The notes under the pieces were generated by a model. The model saw only the letters and a program-made list of their open reading frames with translations. It ran no database searches and was not told where the DNA came from. 42,594 bases of DNA. Origin: Patescibacteria group bacterium UBA5738. Its GTDB lineage: Bacteria > Patescibacteriota > Minisyncoccia > Minisyncoccales > UBA5738. Both the position numbers and the translations under genes were made by a program. Location of the stretch: assembly GCA_002419295.1 (NCBI GenBank), contig DIFW01000017.1, forward strand, positions 169,270-211,863, read 5' to 3'. This document shows, in pieces, positions 24,970 to 31,789 of this stretch (positions are counted from its first letter, which is position 1; each line of letters opens with the position of its first letter).

Positions 24970-25665
24970 ATGAATATTGATATTAAAGCTAAAAATTTAA
25001 AAAAAACTTATTCCGGCAAAGTGCCAACATATGCCCTTAAGGGCGTTAGTTTTGAAATAGAGGAAGGTGAGTTCGTGGCCATTATGGGTAAAAGCGGAAG
25101 CGGTAAATCGACGATACTGCATCAGTTGGGCCTTCTAGACAGTCCTACGGAAGGAGAATTGTTAATTGACGGAGTGGATGTTTTAAAATTGAGCGATCAC
25201 GAAAAAACTATCTTTCGTCTTCGGCGTTTAGGGTATGTTTTTCAAGAATATGCGTTAATCTTTGAATTAACAGCCGCGGAAAATGTTTTTTTGCCAGCCT
25301 TTGCTTTGAACGGTTCCCGCCGAAGTTATAAGGAAAGAGCCATTGAAATACTTGATAAGGTTGGTTTAAAAGATCGCGCTGACCACCGCCCTAATGAATT
25401 ATCGGGTGGCGAACAGCAAAGAGTGGCGATCGCCAGAGCCCTGATCAATAACCCAAAGATTTTATTTGCCGATGAGCCAACGGCGAATTTGGATACCAAT
25501 TCCTCAAGGGAAATATTAGAACTTTTTAAAAAATTGAACAAAGAATTGGGACAAACAATCGTTTTAGTCACGCATGAACCGGACGATCGCAAATATGTTG
25601 ACCGGATTTTCTGGATCAAAGATGGGCTTCTAGAGAAAGAAGAAAAAATGGCGAACGCTGATTAA
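24970..25665 (+). CDS. ABC transporter ATP-binding protein (MacB/LolD type)
   Basis: 231 residues. Walker A GKSGSGKST, Q-loop in FQEYALIFELTAAENV, signature LSGGEQQRVAIARAL, Walker B ILFADEPTANLD, H-loop VTHEPDD. All catalytic elements are intact. Subfamily features (SALKGVSFEIEEGEF-like start, ANLDTNSSREI) are those of MacB/LolD exporters. Last gene of the TetR-controlled cargo operon. A small palindrome AATAATC-G-GATTATT follows at 25721-25735. Confidence 0.93.
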   Translation: MNIDIKAKNLKKTYSGKVPTYALKGVSFEIEEGEFVAIMGKSGSGKSTILHQLGLLDSPTEGELLIDGVDVLKLSDHEKTIFRLRRLGYVFQEYALIFELTAAENVFLPAFALNGSRRSYKERAIEILDKVGLKDRADHRPNELSGGEQQRVAIARALINNPKILFADEPTANLDTNSSREILELFKKLNKELGQTIVLVTHEPDDRKYVDRIFWIKDGLLEKEEKMANAD

Positions 25666-25742
25666 TTAGGAGAGATCAAGCTAGAAGATATGCCATTTTA
25701 ATAATTAGTGGAGTTTGCCCAATAATCGGATTATTAAAACAA

Positions 25743-26147
25743 ATGGATTCTTTAGTCGAAGATTTATTAAAAATAAAAACAAATGATCATTCGAAGATTC
25801 AGGTTTGGATCAAGCGGTATTTCTATAATCGCGGCTATTATTCCCGAACGGAAAAAGAAGTTTGGCGGAATAGAAAAGGCCGGATTGACGTGTTCGCCCA
25901 AAAGGGCGGCCATACGGTCGGGATTGAAATTGACCACGCTTCAATCCGGCTAAATTCAATTGAAAAATTGAACGCGCTTAAACCGTCTTTGGCAATTTTT
26001 ATTCTAAAAGCGAGAACCTTTAACTGGGAAAAGACATATTCCCGCTTTAAACTTTTGAAAGTGAAATCCTTGATCATCCATCTGCAATCGGGAAGGTATA
26101 AATGGATATATTATTCCAGCAGAACCATCAAAAATGCCAAAGCATAA
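25743..26147 (+). CDS. Small nuclease-like protein linked to the replication-relaxation gene
   Basis: 134 residues. The central pattern GRIDVFAQKGGHTVGIEID resembles the D...(E)xK core of PD-(D/E)xK nucleases, but the usual lysine is Asp (E-I-D), so catalytic competence is doubtful. The N-terminus is basic (IKRYFYNRGYYSRTEKEVWRNRKGR). Its last 14 bases overlap the next gene, which indicates coupling. Possible roles are DNA binding or nicking for replication or transfer of the element; none is shown. Confidence 0.55.
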   Translation: MDSLVEDLLKIKTNDHSKIQVWIKRYFYNRGYYSRTEKEVWRNRKGRIDVFAQKGGHTVGIEIDHASIRLNSIEKLNALKPSLAIFILKARTFNWEKTYSRFKLLKVKSLIIHLQSGRYKWIYYSSRTIKNAKA

Positions 26148-26988
26148 GTTTAGAAAATTCGAAAGAAGTCAAACGCCGAAATCATTTCGGATCGGAGAAA
26201 TAGACTTGGCGATTTTAAACGATCTGGCCGCAAACCGCTTTTTGGACAGCAAGCATATTATCGCGCTTCACCCGGAATTTAAAGACAGAAGCGTTCGCTC
26301 GCGCCTCCAACTTCTATACCACGGCGGTTATGTGGAGCGTCCGGCCAGCCAGTTCGGATCATTTCATCCGGCAGTACATTTGATTTACAGTTTGGCAAAG
26401 AAAGGAGCCGCGCTGGTTGCCGAAGGCAAGAACCAGCCCGCGCCCGCAAAACAGCCCAAAGACGCGGGCGTTTCTTTTATGTCGCATTCTCTGATGATCT
26501 CCGATTTTAAAACGACCATTGAGTTGGCCTTGAAAGCTACCGGCCAAGCAAAGCTTTATGCTTGGCAGGAGCCGGGCGTGATTGACGGCGTGTATTTCGA
26601 GGGGGAGCGGTTGCCGATTGCCCCGGACGCATTTTTCACCATTGAGGACAAAGGCGATCTTTTACATTTCTTTTTAGAAGCCGACCGTTCGACGATGACG
26701 CTTGAGCGGATGCTCAACAAATTGCGGGCATATTGGAATTGGCGGGCCGAAGGCGGGCAGAAGCGGAAATTGGATATTTCCAATTTCCGGGTGCTGACCG
26801 TGGCTTTGACCGAAGAGCGGAAGGAAAACCTGCGCCAGATCGTCAGAAAGGCGGATGGCAGCCAAACCGGCAGCGACATATTCTGGTTCGCTTGCGAAAA
26901 AGCGTATGGTTTGGAAAATCCCGAAAACATTTTGACGCCAATTTGGAGATCGGCAAAAAGCGAAAGCTTGCGCTACTTGCTCGAATAA
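26134..26988 (+). CDS. Replication-relaxation family protein (Replic_Relax-like)
   Basis: 284 residues. N-terminal winged helix (ILNDLAANRFLDSKHIIALHPEFKDRSVRSRLQLLYHGGYVERP type, about 20-75), then a core with FMSHSLMISDFKTTIEL and WQEPGVIDG, followed by PDAFFTIEDKGDLLHFFLEADRSTMT, the pattern of the replication-relaxation family (PF13814) described for plasmid replication and relaxation. Overlaps the upstream gene by 14 bp and precedes the coupling ATPase. Likely prepares the element DNA for replication or transfer; no HUH or Tyr relaxase motif is evident. Family assignment is from pattern memory. Confidence 0.72.
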   Translation: MPKHKFRKFERSQTPKSFRIGEIDLAILNDLAANRFLDSKHIIALHPEFKDRSVRSRLQLLYHGGYVERPASQFGSFHPAVHLIYSLAKKGAALVAEGKNQPAPAKQPKDAGVSFMSHSLMISDFKTTIELALKATGQAKLYAWQEPGVIDGVYFEGERLPIAPDAFFTIEDKGDLLHFFLEADRSTMTLERMLNKLRAYWNWRAEGGQKRKLDISNFRVLTVALTEERKENLRQIVRKADGSQTGSDIFWFACEKAYGLENPENILTPIWRSAKSESLRYLLE

Positions 26989-27028
26989 AGGCCGAGGGCG
27001 TTTTTTGTTGTATTGTAATTTTAAAAAA

Positions 27029-27595
27029 ATGGCAAAATTGAAAGAAACCGAAATTGTTGAGCAATGGAGCGTTTTAATCGAGGGCGCGCAAGGCCGCCAG
27101 CAGGACTTTTACAAGATGATTGAAGCCCGGCTGGACGAGCTGGAACCGCCCACGCTTTCGGTCGCTCAAGAAGTGGTTTTCCCGTCGTTGTTAAGAAGAT
27201 TAAAAGGTGATGGCAAGCTGTTCTTGATCATTAAGAGCAAGTATTTTGACGGCTATGTCGTCAATGTTTGCGCCCAAGAGTACGGCAAGCAATTGCTCAT
27301 CGCCTGGTATCTTACCCAGCGGCCCAGCAAGTTTATGCAGTTTATGGCCAACATGCCCGGCTTTGTCGTGTTTTCGATCTACCCGATTTATCTTCTGATC
27401 ATGCTTTACGACAAGATAACCAAGCGCAGGGTTACGCTGGAAAATATGGATATTTTCGACACGCAGGAGTTGGGCGCGTTCGCCGGAACCGTTCATCATT
27501 GCGTAGTTTTCGGATCGGAAAATATCGCCGATGCCGTGGGTTTTGATTTCTCAAAAGTCGACCGCAAATCAAGAGGATTTTTGAATCTCGCTTAA
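27029..27595 (+). CDS. Hypothetical protein with one membrane segment, in the transfer module
   Basis: 188 residues from ATG 27029. The N-terminal half is soluble, with SLLRRLKGDGKLFLIIKSK; one clear hydrophobic hairpin or helix lies at about 111-130 (GFVVFSIYPIYLLIMLY). It sits 4 bp before the VirD4-type gene, whose product lacks the usual N-terminal membrane helices. It may therefore supply the membrane anchor for the coupling ATPase; that is an inference from position and topology. Confidence 0.6.
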   Translation: MAKLKETEIVEQWSVLIEGAQGRQQDFYKMIEARLDELEPPTLSVAQEVVFPSLLRRLKGDGKLFLIIKSKYFDGYVVNVCAQEYGKQLLIAWYLTQRPSKFMQFMANMPGFVVFSIYPIYLLIMLYDKITKRRVTLENMDIFDTQELGAFAGTVHHCVVFGSENIADAVGFDFSKVDRKSRGFLNLA

Positions 27596-27599
27596 AGCT

Positions 27600-29138
27600 A
27601 TGGATGAACCGCGGAACCGCCGAGCCTTGACGGCTCTCAAGGCGTTTTTAAAAAGTATGTTTGGAAAAGAAGAGATTTTGCCGCTTTTACCGGAAGGGAA
27701 AGCGGCGTATTTGGAATATCCTTTGTGGCGGTTTCCGGTGGAAAAAGGAAGGATGGGATTGGGCTGGGTGAACGGGCCGTTGAATGTTGCCACGGGGTTG
27801 GAGGGCAACATCAAGGGCATTGATACGAAATACCGAAGCACCCATTTTTACGCCGTAGGCGCGTCCGGTTCCGGCAAGTCGAAATTTCTTGAATCGCTTA
27901 TCATTCAAGACATCATCCAAGGCGAAGGCTTCGGGATGATCGATCCGCACGGCGATTTGATCGAGGACATCAAGGGCTGGCTGTATTTTTGGACGCAAAA
28001 AGATTTCAAAAAAGACATCGTTTTGATTGATCCGACCGATCTTGAGAATACGGCCAGCTTTAACCCGCTTGAGCCGATCAAGGGCATTCCGCCGGAACGG
28101 CTGGCCGCGCAATTGGTGGAAGCGTTCAAAAAGATATGGGCGGACGCTTGGGGCGAAAGGATGGCCGACATTATGCGCAATTCTTTGATCGCGCTAGTGG
28201 AAAACAATTTGACGCTCGTTGAGCTGCCGCTTTTTTTGACCGATCCGGCGGTGCGCAAAAAGATTTTGCGCAATGTCAAAAGCCCGTCCTGCCTCCAGCG
28301 GTTCAAATACTTTGAATCGCTGCCCGTTCGGACTTGGAACGAATGGCTGGAATCAACGCTCAACAAAGTTGACGCGTTTCTTTCCGATCCGGCGATCCGC
28401 CAGATTTTCGCCTCAACGAAAAGCTCGTTTAATCTGCGGGATATTATGGACAACAAGAAAATCCTGCTGGTTAATTTGAACAAAGGAAGGCTGGGCGACA
28501 GCGCGAATCTATTGGGAGCTTTGATGGTGAGCAAGATCAAGATGGCGGCGTTTTCCCGCGATGATATGCCGGTAACAAAACGCCAGCCGTTTTATTTGTA
28601 TATTGACGAGTTTCAGAATTTCGCCACCGACAGCTTTGTCGAGATTTTGAGCGAAGCCAGAAAATACCAGCTTTCCCTTATACTGGCCCATCAGAATTTG
28701 AGCCAGCTTTCCGAAAACCTGCGGGATTCCATCCTTGCCAATTGCGGGATCCAAGCCTGTTTTCGCGTTAATCGGGAAGACGCGCAATTGCTGGCAAAAG
28801 AGCTGATGGGGCCGATCTTCCGCCAGCCGCCCGGATGGGAGCTAAACATCCAGCAACTGCAAGAAACCCCGCCCCGCTGCTGCTATATCGCCAACAAGCC
28901 GGAGAATGGCATCGTTGGCATCCGAACGCTTCCCGTGCCTTATCCGTGGGAGATGATGGAGGAAGACGGCAAGCCGTGGGAAGAGGAAACTTTCCATTTG
29001 CTTACAAGGCAGATCGGGATCGGCGCGGATTATTTGCGGGATAGAGATGAAGTTGAGCGGGAATGCGTTGAGCGGACGGAAAAACTGATGGCCGAAGAGG
29101 AGGCGGAAAGCTACCGGAAGGATAAGGCCCCGGCATAG
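27600..29138 (+). CDS. VirD4/TraG-type DNA-translocating ATPase (type IV coupling protein-like)
   Basis: 512 residues. Walker A GASGSGKS (87-94), then MIDPHGDLIEDI; Walker B LYIDEFQNF with Asp336 and Glu337, followed by ARKYQLSLILAHQNLSQL and, near the end, FRVNREDAQLLAKEL, typical of TraG/TraD-type DNA pumps. No N-terminal transmembrane helices, unlike VirD4, so it is either peripheral or anchored by the small protein upstream. It would couple element DNA to a secretion channel. No channel genes are in the island; the four pilin-like genes at 38705-40260 are outside it. Last gene before the hairpin-rich non-coding region. Confidence 0.88.
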   Translation: MDEPRNRRALTALKAFLKSMFGKEEILPLLPEGKAAYLEYPLWRFPVEKGRMGLGWVNGPLNVATGLEGNIKGIDTKYRSTHFYAVGASGSGKSKFLESLIIQDIIQGEGFGMIDPHGDLIEDIKGWLYFWTQKDFKKDIVLIDPTDLENTASFNPLEPIKGIPPERLAAQLVEAFKKIWADAWGERMADIMRNSLIALVENNLTLVELPLFLTDPAVRKKILRNVKSPSCLQRFKYFESLPVRTWNEWLESTLNKVDAFLSDPAIRQIFASTKSSFNLRDIMDNKKILLVNLNKGRLGDSANLLGALMVSKIKMAAFSRDDMPVTKRQPFYLYIDEFQNFATDSFVEILSEARKYQLSLILAHQNLSQLSENLRDSILANCGIQACFRVNREDAQLLAKELMGPIFRQPPGWELNIQQLQETPPRCCYIANKPENGIVGIRTLPVPYPWEMMEEDGKPWEEETFHLLTRQIGIGADYLRDRDEVERECVERTEKLMAEEEAESYRKDKAPA

Positions 29139-29186
29139 GGAGCCAAAATTGCTTGTTATAAGCTGGCCGTAGGGTGTTGAGTGAAA

Positions 29187-29290
29187 TCAGCCGCCGCCGT
29201 CCGGCCTTGCTCTCTTTGACGATAGGAAAAGGGTGTTTTAAGAATTACGCCCCAAAGCGGAATTCTTAAAAGCCGGACGGCGGCGGCTGA
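29187..29290. other. Nested stem-loop 1 (candidate oriT/origin element)
   Basis: Outer arms 29187-29205 and 29272-29290 are perfect 19-bp GC-rich complements (TCAGCCGCCGCCGTCCGGC). Inside are an 11-bp AT-rich stem (TTTTAAGAATT, 29236-29246 with 29261-29271) and a 3-bp tip. It starts 48 bases after the coupling-protein stop. The long outer arm without a T-run argues against a terminator. Confidence 0.8.
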
Positions 29291-29588
29291 TTTGCATTTC
29301 GAGCCGGAAATTTTCGGAAAGGATTTTGCGGTTTAGCAAAATTCTTTCGGGAAAAGCGGAGGAGCAAAAAGCCATAGAAACCGGAGGGAAAAAATATCAA
29401 AGTCCGTCGGAGACGGTATTTGATATAGCGAAGCGGTTTTTGCCGTAGGTTTCGTTAAGTGGCTTTTTGCGGGGGAGCGGTTTCCGGCGGCCCCTGTCTG
29501 CCAGCCTTGGAGCATTGCAGGATTCGGCAATTTTGCGCCGCAAGCACCAGCCGGACACGCGCACAAACCTTCCCCAAAGTAGAACCAA

Positions 29589-29678
29589 GGTGCTGTTTTC
29601 CCCGACCTATACAAAAAAGCCAGCTTTCCTTGCTTGCCAATCAGCTGGCTCTCTTTTAGAGGAGGGGAAAACAGCACC
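29589..29678. other. Nested stem-loop 2
   Basis: Perfect 15-bp outer arms GGTGCTGTTTTCCCC (29589-29603) and its complement (29664-29678) enclose an 8-bp inner stem AGCCAGCT/AGCTGGCT (29618-29625 with 29643-29650). The design resembles stem-loop 1, with a different sequence. Confidence 0.8.
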
Positions 29679-29716
29679 GGCGCAAAGGCTCAAGCCTTGG
29701 AACAGCCACTGACCCG

Positions 29717-29867
29717 CCCGGAATCGAGGCATTTTAAAAACTCTGCATTCTTCCAAACTCTGCATTCCTTAGAATGCAGAGTGAATGCAGAGTTTTTAAA
29801 CTCCACAACGCACACCTTTTACCCCCCACCTGCGGCTAAAATGCGTTGTGGATGCCTCGATTCCGGG
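29717..29867. repeat. Large interrupted palindrome overlapping the right arm
   Basis: CCCGGAATCGAGGCAT (29717-29732) and CCACAACGCA (29803-29812) pair with TGCGTTGTGG (29842-29851) and ATGCCTCGATTCCGGG (29852-29867). The left half is split by a 70-bp insert (29733-29802) that is itself a nested inverted repeat: 18-bp perfect arms TTTAAAAACTCTGCATTC (29733-29750) and the complement (29783-29800), with an inner 11-bp pair. Confidence 0.82.
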
Positions 29868-30027
29868 CCGGCTGGTGCGCCAGCGGCTAATTGCGAACGC
29901 AGACCCTCGGAGGTACGCCGGAGAGGGGCAAGTGAAGCATAGTCGGGGGTCAAACAAGCCCTTGCCCCTGTCCAAAGTCAACAGTTTTTGGTAAAGTGAG
30001 TTCGAGCTGACTCATAAAGACTCACAA
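29822..30027 (-). repeat. attR and right inverted arm (copy 2)
   Basis: The reverse complement is essentially identical to 18532-18742 up to the G-run. It ends in GACTCACAA, where CACAA (30023-30027) is the core shared with attL. Contains the hairpin GCTGG-TGCG-CCAGC (29870-29883). Confidence 0.9.
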
Positions 30028-30033
30028 AATTTT

Positions 30034-30062
30034 AAAAGCTGCTTTTAAAAGCAGCTTTTTAT
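30034..30062 (+). terminator. Displaced terminator of tRNA-Ala
   Basis: AAAAGCTGC (30034-30042), loop TTTTAAAA, GCAGCTTTT (30051-30059) followed by T. Removing the island puts this hairpin 10-11 bases after the tRNA-Ala 3' end, where a tRNA terminator belongs. Confidence 0.88.
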
Positions 30063-30171
30063 TTATCCACAGGGAATATGTTTGGCGCATATATATTTTT
30101 ATCTCAAATTTGAGATAAAAATAATGAATTTATCTTGCAACCTGTGGAAAACTCTGTTTAGCTGTGGATTA
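30063..30171. other. DnaA-box-like cluster around a 28-bp perfect palindrome
   Basis: TTATCCACA (30063-30071) is a perfect DnaA-box consensus. TGTGGAAAA (30143-30151) and TGTGGATTA (30163-30171) are near-consensus in the opposite orientation. Between them lies the perfect palindrome ATTTTTATCTCAAATTTGAGATAAAAAT (30095-30122, 28 bp; centre AAATTT) in an AT-rich setting. Could be a secondary origin, a DnaA-regulated promoter, or a titration site. Confidence 0.55.
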
Positions 30172-30250
30172 AGCATTTTTTGAAGCACAAATTTTTTGAT
30201 TGCGCGAGCGAATATATTTTGTTAAGATAAAAAAAGATAAAAATAAAGAA

Positions 30251-30988
30251 ATGGTGCAAGAATTGGGGAAAAACAAAAGTCTTGCCGCGGGTAAAAAAGT
30301 TCGCAGCCGTGCCTATCCCGCGCTGGATTTGAGATCCGCGATTTTGGCGACAAAAAAAATTTTTGATGATTTGGGGCAGGGTCCGCATTCGCGCGCCGCG
30401 CTGGCGCGCGGTTTGGGCTATGGCGGATTTTGCGGCGCGGTGTCGGTGAGGATTGGCGCGTTGGCGCATTTTGGACTTTTGGAAAAATTCGCCGGCAATT
30501 ATTCAATTTCGCCGGCGGCGCTTGCCCTTTTTGATTTTCACCAAAAGGATCGCCAAAAAGAAATTTTTGCCGCGGCGGCAACGCCGGCGCTGTTTGCCGC
30601 GCTTGCCGCGCGTTTTGCCGGCGGGGCGTTGCCCAAAAACTTGCCCGCGATTTTGGCAACCGATTATGGTATTGCCGCCAATGCCGCGCCGCTGGCGGCG
30701 AAAAATTTCGCGGCCACCTTTGAATTCGCGGGGATATTAAAAGACAATCGGCTGATTTTGCCCGATACCGGGGTAAACGCAAGTGATGACAATGATTCGG
30801 AGGAAAAAAGTTTTGAAGAAAAAAACCGCCGTCCGGCGACAGAAAGCAATCGCGGTGGCGGGGAAGGGGAAATAGAAGTGCGATTGACATCGGGTATCAG
30901 AATCATCTTCCCTAAAAAATTCGCTGCGCAGATGGTCCGGGGCGAATTTGCCGAAGAGGTGAAAAGTTTGGATTCAAAAACTAAGTAG
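30251..30988 (+). CDS. Hypothetical Ala-rich protein with probable winged-helix domain
   Basis: 245 residues from ATG 30251 (the frame is open from 30200, but TTG starts there lack a ribosome-binding site). The N-terminal part LRSAILATKKIFDDLG followed by SRAALARGLGYGGFCGAVSVRIGALAHFGLLEK looks like a winged-helix unit. The middle is very Ala-rich, then comes an acidic Asp/Glu/Ser linker (about 195-220) and a short C-terminal beta segment GEIEVRLTSGIRIIFPKKF. It lies just downstream of the DnaA-like boxes. Similar to proteins of the DUF5343 type only in general pattern; no firm family call. Confidence 0.65.
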   Translation: MVQELGKNKSLAAGKKVRSRAYPALDLRSAILATKKIFDDLGQGPHSRAALARGLGYGGFCGAVSVRIGALAHFGLLEKFAGNYSISPAALALFDFHQKDRQKEIFAAAATPALFAALAARFAGGALPKNLPAILATDYGIAANAAPLAAKNFAATFEFAGILKDNRLILPDTGVNASDDNDSEEKSFEEKNRRPATESNRGGGEGEIEVRLTSGIRIIFPKKFAAQMVRGEFAEEVKSLDSKTK

Positions 30989-30993
30989 GGTAG

Positions 30994-31024
30994 TTGACAA
31001 ACCGTGGTTTTCGATTAGTATAAT
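30994..31024 (+). promoter_or_regulatory. Promoter of the hypothetical gene at 31077
   Basis: TTGACA (30994-30999) and TATAAT (31019-31024), both perfect, with a long 19-bp spacer, directly after the upstream stop codon. Confidence 0.7.
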
Positions 31025-31029
31025 TCCAA

Positions 31030-31059
31030 AGCGCCGAGGGCGCTATGTTCTTAGTAAGA
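31030..31059 (+). promoter_or_regulatory. Structured 5' leader, two short hairpins
   Basis: AGCGCC-GAG-GGCGCT (31030-31044) is followed by TTCTTA-G-TAAGAA (31047-31059) between the promoter and the ribosome-binding site GGAGAGGG (31065-31072). May stabilise the mRNA or bind a regulator. Confidence 0.45.
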
Positions 31060-31076
31060 ATATTGGAGAGGGATTG

Positions 31077-31613
31077 ATGATGGAATATGATATTGTTAAA
31101 TTGGCGCAGGCAATTATGCCGGCGCTGGTGTGGAAGAGCGCAAGCGACCAGTTTTGCCCGGTTAATTCTCACAGAGCTTCGGTGGCATTTCTTTTTGCGG
31201 TTACTGCGGCGGTTGGATCGGGTAAATATCCGCACTGGGGAGAAGCATATTTTAGTAGCTTCAATAGTTATTTTGCGGAAAGTTATGCGGTATTTGAATC
31301 TGCTTGCCGGCGGATAGGCGATAATAATCCGCTTGATACTGAATTCATGAAGGCGACAGAATATCTTTTTGAGCCGCAAGATTTGCACTATAGCGCCTGT
31401 CCGGTGAGCACTGTTTTCGCTGAAACCTGGGGCAGAGGTCTTGTGGGACATAAATATGCGGACATAGACACCGGTCGCGTGTGCTATGTTCGGCGGTTGA
31501 TTCTGGAGCATGGGGAGAAATCTTATAACCAATTGCCGCTTTACTTGCAACAATCAATTGATATTGTTGCGGAATATGTTCCTGATATGTTGCGGCAAGC
31601 TATTGAGACGTAG
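31077..31613 (+). CDS. Hypothetical soluble protein
   Basis: 178 residues from ATG 31077 (an ATG at 31080 is equally possible; both follow a strong GGAGAGGG). Soluble, mixed alpha/beta, with Cys and His residues scattered (CPVNSHRAS, YSACPVSTVF, GHKYADIDTG), no clear metal motif. It has its own consensus promoter and structured leader, and a single-gene unit. No family recognised. Confidence 0.65.
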   Translation: MMEYDIVKLAQAIMPALVWKSASDQFCPVNSHRASVAFLFAVTAAVGSGKYPHWGEAYFSSFNSYFAESYAVFESACRRIGDNNPLDTEFMKATEYLFEPQDLHYSACPVSTVFAETWGRGLVGHKYADIDTGRVCYVRRLILEHGEKSYNQLPLYLQQSIDIVAEYVPDMLRQAIET

Positions 31614-31789
31614 CAAAGTATTGCTCGTCTCCTTTTATTTATCTCTGCCAGAATACCCCGTCGGCTTTGTCGCGGGGATGAATAGCCGGAGCGTAGCGGA
31701 GCGGAAGGAATGCCTCGGGACTCTGCCCCGGGTAGTTTATTTTATAGGCTGATTTATTATTTTTGAAAATTTTTGGTATTCTGGAAGAT
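31614..31789. repeat. Intergenic hairpin block
   Basis: Includes CCCCG-TCGGCTTTGTCG-CGGGG (31656-31677) and CGGG-ACTCTGC-CCCG (31708-31722 region) around AATAGCCGGAGCGTAGCGGAG. No gene is seen. Similar GC hairpins in AT-rich spacers occur elsewhere in the window. Confidence 0.4.

Larger units (their letters stand above)
13633..30027. mobile_element. Integrative (mobilizable/conjugative) element in tRNA-Ala(GGC), serine-recombinase type
   Basis: The left boundary is the tRNA-Ala 3' end (core CACAA 13631-13635) and the right boundary is CACAA at 30023-30027. Outside the right boundary lies AAAATTTTAAAAGCTGC, a terminator hairpin that fits directly behind tRNA-Ala when the element is removed. 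The element holds a large serine recombinase reading out of the left end, a methyltransferase/ATPase module, a TetR-regulated cargo operon, a replication-relaxation protein, a VirD4-type ATPase, and hairpin-rich non-coding DNA at the right end. No mating-pair-formation genes are seen, so it is either mobilizable in trans or uses host secretion genes. The internal attP-like junction at 18376-18742 shows it is composite. Confidence 0.85.
29139..30250. other. Hairpin-rich non-coding region at the right end of the island and beyond
   Basis: Up to 30027 this is about 890 bases without a credible gene; open frames there follow the repeats and lack start signals. It contains three large stem-loop systems (29187-29290, 29589-29678, 29717-29867), a small palindrome AAGGCT-CA-AGCCTT (29685-29698), and the right arm. 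From 30028 it is chromosomal: terminator, DnaA-like boxes and a 28-bp palindrome. Confidence 0.85.

Noticed and set aside
25721..25735. AATAATC-G-GATTATT as terminator of the cargo operon
   Set aside because: The stem is short and AT-only and is not followed by a T-run, so it is only mentioned as a small palindrome.
29333..29981. Several 60-110-codon frames in the hairpin-rich region
   Set aside because: They follow the inverted repeats on both strands, lack start signals, and have no coherent protein features.
29139..30027. tmRNA or RNase P RNA in the hairpin-rich region
   Set aside because: Neither the tRNA-like ends and tag frame of tmRNA nor the conserved core of RNase P RNA is seen.
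30158..30890. Long minus-strand frame opposite the gene at 30251
   Set aside because: Low-complexity Arg/Pro/His-rich product typical of an antisense frame over an Ala-rich gene.
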